A stretch of DNA of 64,000 nt. It comes from Spirodela intermedia. Taxonomy: Eukaryota; Streptophyta; Magnoliopsida; Alismatales; Araceae. The translations under genes were made by a program, and so were the position numbers. The DNA lies in NCBI GenBank assembly GCA_902729315.2, contig LR746264.1, forward strand, positions 6,913,878-6,977,877, read 5' to 3'. The notes under the pieces were generated by a model. It was given only the letters and a program-made list of their open reading frames with translations, had not been told where the DNA came from and ran no database searches. Positions 14,601 to 25,217 of the stretch are shown here, in pieces. Numbering within the stretch: position 1 is the stretch's first letter; every line of letters starts with the position of its first letter.

Positions 14601-16916
14601 GACTGAAAGTTTAATGGCTCCGATTTTTTTCTTAAATTTAAGGCATAGTAGAATATGATAAACAGGTTTTGGAACAAAACTTTTTTATGTGAATGTGGGA
14701 AAAGACAAAGAAGAGTTCCAACAAACACCAAAATAATTAAAAACCTCAAAATAACTCAGAAGGAGTCAATAGAGAAACACAAATCAATATCAAATAGAAT
14801 ACTGGAAGGCTAACCTGAGTATATGTTTGCACATGATCTCTCCAGAGAGAACTCGTTTTTAGTACATCTCTCAGAGTGGATATAACTTCAAATGACGTTG
14901 CCTTGATAATATCATCATCTTTATCATAAGGTAAATCCTGTAAAAGAATCAGTGGAAGAATGTAAATGCAGATTTAAGCATTATCACGTCTTCCTCATAG
15001 AAAAATATGGTAAATATTGATGAAATCGCAAAGATGTCAGTGTATGTTTTTCTGAGATTAGGAGAAAACAAGTTGAATGAAAGTTACAGCAAAAGACCAA
15101 ATGTAACGAGAAGAGAACGGATACCTCCAGAAATCATGCAGGTAATCCCCAAGGAAACGGGAAATAAGTGGAACAAAAAAAAAACAAAAAAAGTACAGAC
15201 CACAACAAATTCGCATGATTGAAAGATAGATATAGCGGCTCTCCTCATGATAAACACCTCGAAAAGCAAAGTGTCACAATAATATCAATCCGCCATTCCT
15301 TAAAAGCCATTCATATCAAGCAATTGCATCATATATATTCCGCAAATTTAGAGAAATGCAGGGCGGACAGAAATTAGTAGCATGAGACATCAGATGGCCA
15401 GCTTCTATGGTAAGGAAGCCTATATGATGGACTCACATCCAATCTTCAAACAAAGAATAAATTAGAGGAGAATTGCATGCCTTCAGATGATCAACTTTGA
15501 CAGTAAGGGGTTCCTCGTCAACCTGCGTGATTGTAAATTTGTAAGGAATCAGAACAAAAATTTCATAATACTAATCATGACAAACTCACATGATAATACA
15601 GATGTGAACTCACCATCTCAGTTATACGCAACCTACGATGACCAATCAACACAACTTGTTCCCCTTGGATGCTGGTTATCTAATATTTCAAAAATCAATA
15701 TAATGAAAATAACAGCAGAATATGGATTGTTCGTACCAGTCATATACAAGGCAGAATTCATACCTGTGCCAGTGTACCCACTTCATGAAGACGATTGAAT
15801 AAATCCTTTCCTTTCAGATCGTAAATACTTTTTTCTGGCTCTGTACTATCTGTGCCAGGTTCGTCTTTAAGAAGAAAAGCCCCTGCATATGGTGCAGATC
15901 TTTTACGGTTTTCCACCAGAGCTTGCAACAATTTAGGGTCCTGAAAGAAGAAAAAAATTATAGATGCATAAAGATACAAATCTATTAATAATAGGAGGTA
16001 AATGGACGCTTCAATCCCACCACCATTCACAACCAGCGGTTCAAAAGAATGCAAACAATTTGATCATAGTTCATGGCTAAAAAGCATCATATTTTTAAGT
16101 TTGACAAAGGAGGCAACAACAATGTAGTGCGTACAAATATGACTGATGATGGTTTCTCGATATAAATATGCTTTTAAGAAAATAAAATTATACCCAACAG
16201 TCAGCTCATTGGATTTCTTCCAAAAGCAAGAATGAAAAATCATTCTTTCGTAAAAAAAATATCCTTTTCAATTTAATGCGAGTTATATGTGGTACGCTTA
16301 AGAGAACCCATGTGGTTACGAATTTCCTTCCTTCTCCTACCTGAATCCCATTCCCAAAGAGGAGACAGAGAAGATGTGAGAGAAAGAAAGACCCCAGAAG
16401 ATGTAGGCTGACCCCCTACACTCGCTGGTCGCTCTTCTGACGTGACACCATAAAAATGAATGTTTCAGATCAGTCTACTAAAGATCATTATATACGCAGA
16501 ACATATGTTTCACTTATCTTTCCCCTCATCCATAAAGCTTCTCTGCACCTTTCAGATCATTATATAATGAAAAGATGAGAAGAATGCAAATGAAAATAAC
16601 AACTTCATATAATTTCATGTAATAATAGCAATAAAGATACTAAGGTTGAATTTGAGCAGACCAAACTGAAACTGAGTTCAAAAACCATACGTGATAGTTT
16701 CCATAGGTAAAATGTCAAAATAAAGTATGGGCTTGGTTACAGTAAGAAGACAAAATGGCCAACAAAGAGCAACACCATCACAAAAAAAATATACATTTCT
16801 GAACCCACAGATCATTCTTCTGAGTAGCCAGTGATTAGAGATATGTACAGATGCGAATTATCATACAAATACCGTCTTGTAATGAAGTTTTATACAGTAA
16901 TGAATTCTTTCGTACT

Positions 16917-16960
<44 letters not shown>

Positions 16961-17719
16961 GAATTTTCACTGCAAAGAAAAACATCATACCTTCACATAG
17001 ATTGGCATGTAGAAACCAGGAAATAATGGTCGATGTGGCAAGGGTAATGCAATAACCTGCATCATACGAACAAGTGGCAAGGACAGTGAGCACAGTGCAA
17101 CCTGATACAACAGACTGTTTGTATATGTTCAAGATATAAACAAGGGACTCTGCTTTTCTGATCTATCACCTCATATTTGAGTAATAGTCATAGTTAGGGT
17201 CGAGCATCGACCTTTACAGGATCTCTATCTACATTTCGCACCAACAACGGACGATAACTCTAGACTAGGGATAATACGGGTTCCAGTTAATTGAATAGTG
17301 CAATACAATTCGCTGACGTAGATCAGTTCTCAGGCCTATGAAGAGATGAAAATGAGGGAGCGAGCACCATTTTGTAAGAAAACAAACTCTTGAGTTAAGC
17401 ATTACGAGCGAGCGACAACTTTATTCCGTGACGAAAGACTACTCACCGACAAATGATCCTCGGGGCGGGGATTCGTGGGAACGATAGCAGACGAGGGTTC
17501 TACCGGCTGCTCCGGATCACCACCGGATTCAGAGGAGAAGAACGCCCTACCGCACAGTGAGGAATCCGTGCAGCTGGGTTTGCCAAGCGAACCCAGAATG
17601 CGAAGCAAAGGGAATATCTTCTCCCCTCTAAAGCAGAGACTTCCCGATTGCATCGCGGGTAGACCCTGCAGCCGACCCTGTAACCTGCTTGGTGAAAGTG
17701 CCCTCAGCATAGTCGCCAT
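3914..17719 (-). CDS. LON1: Lon protease homolog, mitochondrial (LON1 type), 20 exons
   Basis: ATP-dependent serine protease that degrades damaged proteins in the mitochondrial matrix. Exons: 17719-17447, 17056-16991, 15940-15764, 15679-15614, 15522-15481, 14937-14815, 13510-13412, 11438-11373, 11267-11181, 11022-10983, 10884-10713, 10481-10357, 7360-7230, 6966-6862, 6710-6597, 5960-5793, 5503-5402, 5273-5037, 4822-4310, 4081-3914. They total 2874 nt (957 residues), with phases consistent throughout, which is a normal length for plant mitochondrial Lon. An Arg/Ser-rich, acid-poor N-terminus suggests a targeting peptide. Walker [10 protein letters not shown] is near residue 455 and Walker [10 protein letters not shown] near 520. 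The catalytic Ser lies in DGPSAGCTM (about 863), with the partner Lys in VKEKTIAA (about 906). There is no C-terminal peroxisomal SKL, which argues against the LON2 type. The 42-nt exon ending at 15481 uses a GC donor. Long introns (7361-10356, 11439-13411, 13511-14814) show nothing recognisable. Confidence 0.95.
5592..5635. repeat. (GA)n microsatellite in LON1 intron
   Basis: Uninterrupted GA dinucleotide run of about 44 bp between the exons ending at 5503 and 5793. Read in the sense of the gene it is a (CT)n tract. Confidence 0.95.
16921..16956. repeat. (GA)n microsatellite in LON1 intron
   Basis: Perfect GA run of 36 bp in the intron between exons 2 and 3 of LON1, just downstream in gene orientation of the exon ending at 16991; a (CT)n tract in the sense of the gene. 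Confidence 0.95.
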
Positions 17720-18131
17720 TAATTCCTTCGGAGGAAACCCAACTTTTGACTGAATGAGCCTGGTTCTTGCTCAATTCCCGCCCCTTCTTGTCACTCTTTC
17801 CATCGTCGTCGTGGAAAACGAATGGCAACTACGAAATGAACTGCAAGCTCCGCCTTCGAAAATGAGATGAGCGGCGGGAAAGTAGCAAGGTAACACCCAC
17901 GGTACAGGAACCCTGCACGCTAAATAATAGTCAACACCCAAACAAGTCGCTCCATCCACAACAGGAAGGGACGCTTCGGGAATCAGATGATGACGGAGGG
18001 AACTACACGGTAGAAAAACCCTTCCTTTATCAACTGAGCTCACTCTGAAGCTTCTTGGACTAGTTTCTTGCATCACAAGTTTCGAACTCTCCCTGACATC
18101 CCGTTTGGAACCTCCATCGGTGGGCATTAAC

Positions 18132-18168
18132 AGCCCAGTAGCCCATTAAATCCAGCATTCTAGGCCCA
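18132..18168. promoter_or_regulatory. Cluster of site II (GCCCA) elements upstream of LON1
   Basis: AGCCCA at 18132-18137, AGCCCA at 18140-18145 and GGCCCA at 18163-18168, about 410-450 bp upstream of the LON1 ATG. On the minus strand they read TGGGCT/TGGGCC, the TCP-binding site II motif common in promoters of plant nuclear genes for mitochondrial and ribosomal proteins. Function here is inferred. Confidence 0.5.
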
Positions 18169-18246
18169 TTAGACCCGGACTGTCCCGAATAGATAGGAAG
18201 AGGGAGTCAACGTGCTAAGCTGGCTTCGTACGCACGTTGAGTCTAA

Positions 18247-18249
<3 letters not shown>

Positions 18250-18297
<48 letters not shown>
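18250..18297. repeat. (GA)n microsatellite upstream of LON1
   Basis: Perfect GA run of 48 bp in intergenic DNA between LON1 and the bZIP gene. Confidence 0.95.
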
Positions 18298-18300
<3 letters not shown>

Positions 18301-18712
18301 ACCAGTGCATTGATGAGAACTAGATATAGTGGGACTATATAGTACACGAGGTAAATACCAGACGGACCAAGTTAACAGACCCTTAGGATATTCATAAATA
18401 TCAGGAGAATGTTGTCCCCGTCTCTTCCAATGGTGTTGACGTTCGTTGACGCTGACAGCGAGAGTGAACGAAAGCCCCACCCGTCGTCCTACTCTCCGTT
18501 CATTACGCTGAGCGGATAAGATGAGATACCGAGCTCCGCCCTCGAAGACAGAGTAAACCAAAGTCAACGATTTGACGATCTCAGTTAAAACCATGCAAGT
18601 GGAAGAAGGCGGGAACGATAAGACGAACCGAGTCCCTGCCCATCTCCGACCGCCGCCGCGGGAGAAGATAGGCCTTGCCGAAGGTCAACGTCTAGGATGA
18701 CTCCCTGGCAAC

Positions 18713-19520
18713 GCGAATTTTTTCCTTAAAAGAATCCCGCCGCCCACGGATTTTGATTCTCCGAATTGAATTGTGGGATGGTGCATCGGACTGGTGGGAG
18801 ACGAGGAAAATTCCGGCGGCTTCAGCCTCGTCTACGGAAAGAACAGAAGCTTCCAATGGATAAGCTCGCCGGCCATGTCTCACGGATCAAGACTGCAGCT
18901 TCCTGCTGCTGCTTTTTGTGACCTTTGATTGACCGAGGGCGGCGGATTATCCTTGGAGGAAATCGAAGTGAGTTTCCTAGCACCTGGATCAGCCTCGGTT
19001 TGGTCAAATCTCACGTGCCGCAGATCGTGAGAGACTTTCGGACTTTTGACTCGCAGAAGACCGGCGGCTAATTTTATCACTATAACGCCTCCGGAGAGAG
19101 CCCCCCGCAACGTGGAAAGAATGGCCCGCCAACCCCTTCTATCTCTCTCTCTCTCTCACGGCACACCCATTGGAGCCGACAGTTTCTAAGAGAATTCTAG
19201 AGAGAGAGGAGAGCGAAGGCCGCAGCTTCTCGCAACCGACTCCCAGCTCTGCCTCCCTCCCTTTCTCTCTCTCGGTTTTCCTTCAGCAAATGCTACACCT
19301 GGCCGATTTTCCTTTATGGTTCTAGAGAGGGAGAGAGAAAGAGAGCGGAGAGAGAACTGAAAGGCAGTTTCTCAAAGCTGACCCTCGTTTCTCTCTCTCT
19401 CTCGACGCAACCAAACGATCCAGCGGGCGGATTTTCCTTGAAAATTAAAGCGAGAGATACTGGGAGGGGGCCAGAAAACCAGTTTGTCGCCGCCGACGGT
19501 CATCTCTCTCTCTCTCTAAA
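18713..19520. repeat. Degenerate repeat region with alternating CT and GA blocks
   Basis: Variants of the core GCGGATTTTCCTT recur at 18713, 18941, 19301 and 19427. From about 19140 on, units of roughly 125 bp each contain a (CT)n block, the core, a purine block and a CAGTTTCTC or CAGTTTGTC segment. Copies are diverged and I could not define exact unit borders. Related units with GCGGATTTTAAGCGA occur at 47401-47712. Confidence 0.5.
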
Positions 19521-20148
19521 AGATGTTAGGTAGATGGGGGAGTAGCAGTGCAAGACGTCCACTTGCCCCAACAAAGGCAGCGGGCGGTAAGGAGCCCGTT
19601 GACTTGACGTCAGACTTCAAGACACAATTTAATATATCAGCTTTTCGTGACGGGATCCGAAGTGCGAGTCCACGCACATGCACCATGAGGCCCCCGCGGA
19701 AGCCCATTACCTTAACCCGTGACGGCTGACGTGCAAATGGGCCCACCATTGGGCCAAAGTAAATGCTGCCCCATGCTAGTGGGGCCCACAGCCCTACGAA
19801 CGACCCACACGGGTGGAGCTTATGAACCCTGCTCCAGCATCGTCATCACGTACGTCATCACGGACGTCGCCATCGAATGCCCAGTCTGGAAGCCGCTCGC
19901 GAAATAAACCCTTTGATCGGTCTCTTCCTACGAAACGGGAGAAGCTTCCTTGCTCGAATTGACACTTTTCCTGGACGGAATATGCTTTTATCACCGGAAT
20001 ATCTTTTTAATATTCCCCGTACGACAAAAGAAGGGCGCCCCCCAGCTGTCCGCCCTCCGCCAGCCACCGAGTCGGTCGAGTGGATAAGGAGAGGTAAGCA
20101 GAAGCCCATAGGAAAGAGAAGCCCGGGGTTTTCTCCACGTCCTCCATC

Positions 20149-20156
20149 TATAAATA
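20149..20156 (+). promoter_or_regulatory. TATA box of the bZIP gene
   Basis: TATAAATA in a GC/CT-rich setting, about 200 bp before the first uORF, so the long leader carrying both uORFs would be transcribed from here. No ATG occurs between this box and uORF1 at 20355. Confidence 0.75.
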
Positions 20157-20354
20157 CCCCTCTGCCTCCTCATCCTCGAAACCTCCTCCACTTCTGAACT
20201 TGTAGCGCTCTCTACCCCGCCATTCCCTCCCTTTCTTCAGACGCCCGCTCTGGGTCTTCCTCTGCTTCTGCTTCGGTTGATCTTCTGGTTGTTTCTTTCT
20301 GCGCGATTTTCGTCCTCGCTTGACGAATCGGAGAAGACGGTCGGCACCCTGTCG

Positions 20355-20396
20355 ATGGAGTTGCCGCGAAATCTCGCCGGAAAAGTCCCCTTCTAG
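20355..20396 (+). CDS. uORF1 in bZIP leader (13 codons)
   Basis: First ATG of the leader, encoding MELPRNLAGKVPF and then a stop, five bases before the ATG of the next uORF. The ATG has T at -3 and G at +4, a weak to moderate context that would let many ribosomes scan past. S1-group bZIP leaders often have several uORFs, but this peptide is not one I recognise as conserved. Confidence 0.55.
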   Translation: MELPRNLAGKVPF

Positions 20397-20401
20397 CATA
20401 T

Positions 20402-20488
20402 ATGAGCTTCTCCACTGTCCGGCGGCGCATCCGCATCCTCCACTCCTTCTCAGTCGTGTTCCTCTACTGGTTCTACGCGATTTCGTGA
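20402..20488 (+). CDS. Sucrose control peptide uORF (SC-uORF) of S1-group bZIP
   Basis: A 28-codon uORF whose C-terminal half reads HSFSVVFLYWFYAIS before TGA. This matches the conserved peptide encoded in leaders of Arabidopsis bZIP11, bZIP2, bZIP44, bZIP53 and bZIP1. In that family the nascent peptide stalls ribosomes when sucrose is high and represses translation of the main frame. The key S-F-S-V-V-F-L-Y-W-F-Y block and the Ser directly before the stop are present. The start codon context is weak (T at -3). The stop is 154 nt before the main ATG at 20643, with no other ATG between. Identification is strong; stalling itself is inferred from the family. Confidence 0.93.
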   Translation: MSFSTVRRRIRILHSFSVVFLYWFYAIS

Positions 20489-20642
20489 GCTGACCTGCTC
20501 CTCGCGGCTCGTCAACCTCCTCCGCATCCCTTGCTGATCCGGATCCACCAGCTTTGAAACCTAATCAATCTGCTGGAGAAGAGGGATAATCCCATCACTA
20601 ATAAAAGCCGCCGATAAGTAGTAGACAAGAAGGAAAAGGGTA

Positions 20643-21083
20643 ATGTCTTCTTCCTCGACGGGGAAGCCGACCTCCTCTGGTTCTGAGTCCGATCCGCAGG
20701 CGACGGTGGACCAGAGGAAGCGCCGGCGGATGGAGTCGAACCGGGAGTCGGCGAGGCGGTCCCGGATGAGGAAGCAGCAGCACCTGGACGAGCTGATCAA
20801 GCAGGCGGCCCAACTCGATGAGGAGAACGCCCGGATCGTCGTGCAGATCGACGCGTACGCGCAGCAGTTCGCCAAGCTCGACTTGGAGAACGCCATCCTC
20901 GGCGCGCGGGTGATGGAGCTGACGGAGAGGCTGCAGTCGCTCAACTCGGTGCTCTACATGGTCGAAGAGTTCAGCGGCGTGGCCATGGACATCCCCGAGA
21001 TTCCCGATCCGCTCCTGAAGCCATGGCAGCTCCCCTGCCCGTCGCAGGCGATCACCGCCTCCGCTGACATTTTACCGTACTGA
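20643..21083 (+). CDS. bZIP transcription factor, group S1 (bZIP11/bZIP2/bZIP44 type)
   Basis: Intronless, 146 residues, typical for group S1. These factors bind ACGT-core elements as heterodimers with group C bZIPs and reprogramme amino acid and sugar metabolism under low energy. A Ser/Gly-rich N-terminus is followed by a basic region at about residues 28-50 containing the invariant N-x7-R pattern in NRESARRSR, then a leucine zipper with heptad positions from LDELIKQ through LENAILGARVMELTERL to LQSLNSVL. The ATG at 20643 (G at -3) is the first after the SC-uORF. Regulation is likely translational through that uORF. I cannot assign an individual ortholog within S1. The gene is convergent with the TENA_E gene. 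Confidence 0.95.
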   Translation: MSSSSTGKPTSSGSESDPQATVDQRKRRRMESNRESARRSRMRKQQHLDELIKQAAQLDEENARIVVQIDAYAQQFAKLDLENAILGARVMELTERLQSLNSVLYMVEEFSGVAMDIPEIPDPLLKPWQLPCPSQAITASADILPY

Positions 21084-21386
21084 GAAGCTTAGCTTGGGCT
21101 GGCCGCCGGCGTTGATCCTTCCAGAATAGGTGTAGTCTGTCTGCGTCCCCCGTTGGTCTCGTCTCTCTTTCTGGGATCTGTGAATACACCACCTGATTTC
21201 TGATTCCTTCCGTCGCGTCGTCCCAATGATTCCACTTCTCCGGTGGATTTGTTATCCGTCTGTTGAATTGAAAGTGTCGAGTAGTCCACATTTCTGTCTC
21301 AGATTGTGCTCAAATGATGCCATTCATTCCAACGATAATCTCAGCAAGCATGCTACTGATCGAAGCTTAGAAGAAGACGAAGGTCG
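21084..21386. other. Convergent intergenic region between bZIP and TENA_E
   Basis: Only 303 bp separate the two stop codons, so the two 3' UTRs probably meet or overlap. No further feature seen. Confidence 0.6.
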
Positions 21387-24011
21387 TCAAAGCGGGCTAC
21401 TACCGCTGCTCATATCCCAGAAGCTGACTTCGAGCTCAAGAACTCGCTCGAATGCAGCTTCAGCATTCTTCTGGATACCCGCCTGGGCCATCTCCAAGCG
21501 TCTCTCGGCTATTCTCCTAAGGGAGTCACAGTAGCCCCTGAAGCCGGCATTACCCCATCTCTGGCAGGTCTCCATTAGCTCCGGTGGAGTCTTGGAGCCA
21601 TCCTCGAGGCACAGGGAGAAACTTTCCTGGTACACAGTCTCGATAGCCCACAAGGCCACCATTGTGGTGGTGTAGTCGGCCTCTGGTTCTTCCAGGCTCC
21701 GAAGAAACCTGCAATTGGAGGCATGGTATCACAGGGATCATCGTCGGCAATGAATACTGGACATTTCGAGATATTCATTACCTGCAGTAGTCCTGGTTTG
21801 CCCTTCGAGGAATGATATCAAGTAAGGGCAGGCCCCATTTGAAAGCTTCCGTTCTGAACCAGGACAGCTCCTCATAAAGAGAAGCCATGCCGCCGAGGAT
21901 GGTCTCCATGTCCGTCTCGTCATCTGATTCCCTGCTGGCCTTCAACAGAACGCTTGCCACGAAGGGAACAAATCCCCTCACAAAAACGTAGTCTTGTTCC
22001 TGTTCTTTGCAGGTGATGTTAGTTTCAGCCTTCGGAGCTTGCTCTCGATAAAAAAGGAAACTTTGACAGATAAAGGACAAAATAACTTGAAGAAGGAAAG
22101 GGGTAGCTTACAGATGCACTTCGCTCTCACTTAATGAGGTAAAACCTTACCATTTCGCTCTCTATTATCCCAATTTTAAATGCGACAACTGTGCACTCGA
22201 ATCAAGGCATGTAGATGAGCTCGCAGTTCTTCTATAAGAATGAAACTAGACAGGGGATACTGGAAACTGAATGGAGACACTGGATGAATAGCTGGTGGTT
22301 AGGACAGCATTCAAAAGCTACTTTCCTTTTCTTTTCTTCATATCCAGATCAGAAGCCCACTGGGCAAAGCTTCAAGAATGAGTCTCACATAGGGCCCAGA
22401 GTGTGGGCAAACCCAAGCCTAGTTTTGACCAGACACAAGCCATACAAGAGAAATCTTCAAGAAACGTTCGCCATGCAGAAATATTTTTTTGTTAAATGGT
22501 CTGCAAAACACCCAATCAACAATCTCTGAATGTCTTTGGCTGGTGATTTAAAGAACCAATAACGTGAGCGATTTCAGCGATGAGGAAGATGGTCAAATAA
22601 GCACCAAACCTCAAGCCAGGAACAAAGATATCTCCCAATCAGCAGTCTTCACTTGTTTTGTTTCTTGAGCAACAAATCTATGTCTCTTGTTTTATAAGTA
22701 ATTAAGTTAATATTTGGCTGCTGTTGTGGTAGCTAAAAAAGAGAAGATAAATCAAACGGCGATGCAGCGAGCACATTACAAAAGAAGTATGAAAACAAGT
22801 TCAAAACATTTGTTGGAATCTTTGCTCGGGTAAATGAAAGTATTATTTTATCTGTTAAGGTTTCAACACCGAACATCAATCTTCCCATCCGTCAAAGTGG
22901 AGAGAAGAGACCGGCGCAGCTGAAACAATGACAGACCAAAAATAAAAAAAGGGGGGAAAGTAGTATTACTTTGTTAAGCACACGAGTAGACTTTAGGATG
23001 ACCAACACATATCACACCCCTCGCTAGGAGGCCATAACAGAAGATTGCCCCACAGGCGAGAAACTAATATAGTGAAGAATTCTATAGTCAGGAAGGCTGT
23101 CATGCAGACAAAACTCCTAAAAGCCAGATACAGGTCGTCATCCAATAGCCACTGGTGGTTATCTTCAAAGAATGTGCACCTTTGGCGTCATAGAATCTTT
23201 CATTTCATTTACTTCCACTTGTTCTGTGAAATGAACACTCTAATCCTATTACACAGAGTTACAAGTAGCCATTGATGCAAAAATAGGGCTTGGTCACGAC
23301 AACTTCCCAACTCCCAAAAATTGACATAAGGCTAAAAGGAATGTGTAAGAATCTACCTAGCCCTGCGTAGATTTTATTTCAAACCTCGGATTAAAGGAAG
23401 AACACAACAACAAAGCAGGAAGGAATTGTGACAATTCTAAAGCTTTACATCTTTTCCTTTTTTTTTTTCTTTTTTTTCTTTTTTTGTACTTTTCGGCTAC
23501 GCTGATTAAAGGAGAATTCATTAGGTGAATCCTGACTTGTGTTTTCTCTGTTACCCTTTGGGGCCACTTTCATGCGGCTCCGAAGTCTCGACTAGCTTGC
23601 ACCACCACCAGCTGTAAGGTGCTTATTTTTTAAGGAAAAAGGCGATCGTGTGGCCATTTTCTCCAAACTTAAATATATTTTTTGTAAGCCCCATATCTCT
23701 CTGTAATCGATATGCTTGAACTTCGGAGCAATAGTTCACGAAAAAAAAAACAGGAAATTAGGTTCTTATAGATAAGGTTTTGTTCAGTCATCAGCAAATC
23801 GACGAAACAAAAATGTATACACACCGCCACTGAGGAGAGCCAGGACACCCACCAGCCATCGTTTAAACGAGGAAAGATCGACTGTCCCCCCGCGAATGCT
23901 GAGGACAAATGGGTGCTTAGTCGCACGACGATACATCTCGCGGTGCTTGTCCATCCACCCCGCGATGACCGCCTGGCCGCCGGCAGCTTCCACGGTGCCT
24001 TCCCCTACCAT
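21387..24011 (-). CDS. TENA_E: TENA_E-type thiamin salvage hydrolase (TENA/THI-4 family)
   Basis: Plant TENA_E hydrolyses degraded thiamin pyrimidines (formylamino- and amino-HMP) so that HMP can be reused. Three exons: 24011-23853, 21999-21782, 21708-21387, totalling 699 nt or 232 residues, close to the Arabidopsis protein (about 220). Visible family segments: [20 protein letters not shown] and [10 protein letters not shown] in exon 1; [24 protein letters not shown] and PRRANQDY in exon 2; [35 protein letters not shown] and a C-terminal [10 protein letters not shown] in exon 3. Phases join in frame. The older annotation 'seed maturation protein PM36' refers to this family. Intron 1 (22000-23852) contains only AT-rich DNA with a T-rich run. 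The gene is divergent from CGEP, with ATGs 1.2 kb apart. Confidence 0.93.
23457..23487. repeat. T-rich run in TENA_E intron 1
   Basis: A nearly pure T tract interrupted by single C residues, lying in the plus-strand sequence of the intron. Confidence 0.9.
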
Positions 24012-25217
24012 TCTCCTCTCGAATTCTCGGCGGCGTCGAACTGCGTTGCCGTATCGACGGCCGAATCTTCGACACTCTTCCTCTTGCGCTAGCGGTGAAG
24101 AGATGAGGATCCCCGGTGCCGCAGGACCGTTGCGGCGGCGCCGATCTGGTGATCCTGTTCACATCTCTCCCACGACGAGCTCGGGAGAATATTATATGAA
24201 AAACAGGGAAAATTTATTCTACGAAAAGAAAAGAAAAAAAATCACCGAGCGAGATTGGGTGTAGGGATATTTACAGTCTAGACCTCGAGTGGATTCCCTA
24301 CTGCATTCCCTGGACCTCATTTCCCATAAATAAGCTCTGCTTACACATTGATAATATCCACGTGGAAAATAAAAGTTCTATATATCGAAATATAAATTGA
24401 AATCGTTTTGAAATATATTTACAGTTTAAAGAAGAAATATAAGCTGAGTCTGGCGATGATGATGAACGGTTGGGCCGGGAGATCCAATACGAGGCCCATT
24501 TTACGCCTGGGCCCATAACAAGGGGCTACGGGCTTGAAGTCTCTAATAGAGGGAGACTGGCAGAAGTTCCCTCGTCGGTATTTATGGATCGACTTGAGCA
24601 TTAAATAACTACGTGATTTTTTCTCTGATTTTCGATTCAGCTTTTTGGGTCTCTCAAAATCAGTAGACCCTTATTTTTTAAATATATATTATGAATCAAA
24701 GCTAACATGAAAATACCATGCACAATTAATAATAATAATAACAAATATATAATACTTTCCTAAAATTTTCGACTTCGAGGCCCAATAAGAGGCCCATTAT
24801 AAGTATGGGTCCGTCAGAAAGTCCAGTGACTGAAGCTCACTTGTCGGTATTCATGGACCGACCTGAGAATCTAAAAAATCAGTAAAAAAAATAATTCTGA
24901 TATTCATTTGAGCTAGTTGGAACTCTGAAAATCAGTAGACCTTTATTTTCAAGTTTCGAAATATAATGAATTAAAATTAACATGAAATTACCCTTTACAA
25001 TTAATAATATTATAATATCCTAAAAATATCCACTGAGAAATAAGGGTATATATCGTGTGTGATGGGGCCGGAGGTGTGGGTTTGTTTCCAAAGGCGAGTT
25101 CTTTACACTGCCATTGGCCACAGTGGCGCAACTGGAGAGTCCGACTAGTCAGTCGCGACGGGCTGGCTCCCAATCTAATCGTTGCGTCAGTTGATGAACA
25201 TAAACGGCTGGTGAAGG
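24012..25217. other. Divergent intergenic region between TENA_E and CGEP
   Basis: Shared upstream DNA of two head-to-head genes. Its main content is a diverged tandem duplication (about 24440-25030) whose copies both carry GAGGCCCATT site II-like motifs. The remainder is AT-rich. No gene seen. Confidence 0.6.
24440..25035. repeat. Diverged tandem duplication (unit about 270-300 bp)
   Basis: Matching landmarks recur in the same order: GAGGCCCATT at 24491 and 24789, a TCGTCGGTATTTATGGA/TTGTCGGTATTCATGGA pair at 24572 and 24841, ATCAGTAGACC at about 24659 and 24931, and an AT-rich tail with ACAATTAATAAT. Spacing shifts from 298 to 270 bp show indels between copies. Confidence 0.75.

Larger units (their letters stand above)
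17720..20140. other. Intergenic region between divergent LON1 and bZIP genes
   Basis: Holds the LON1 promoter with site II motifs, a (GA)n tract (18250-18297), a GC-rich zone of degenerate repeat units with CT and GA blocks (about 18.7-19.5 kb), and the bZIP promoter. Open frames here (for example 18169-18594 minus and 19877-20197 plus) resemble no family I know and look like low-complexity chance frames. Confidence 0.6.

Noticed and set aside
18169-18594. 141-codon minus-strand frame upstream of LON1
   Set aside because: It runs through the (GA)n tract, giving a Ser-Leu run, and shows no domain.
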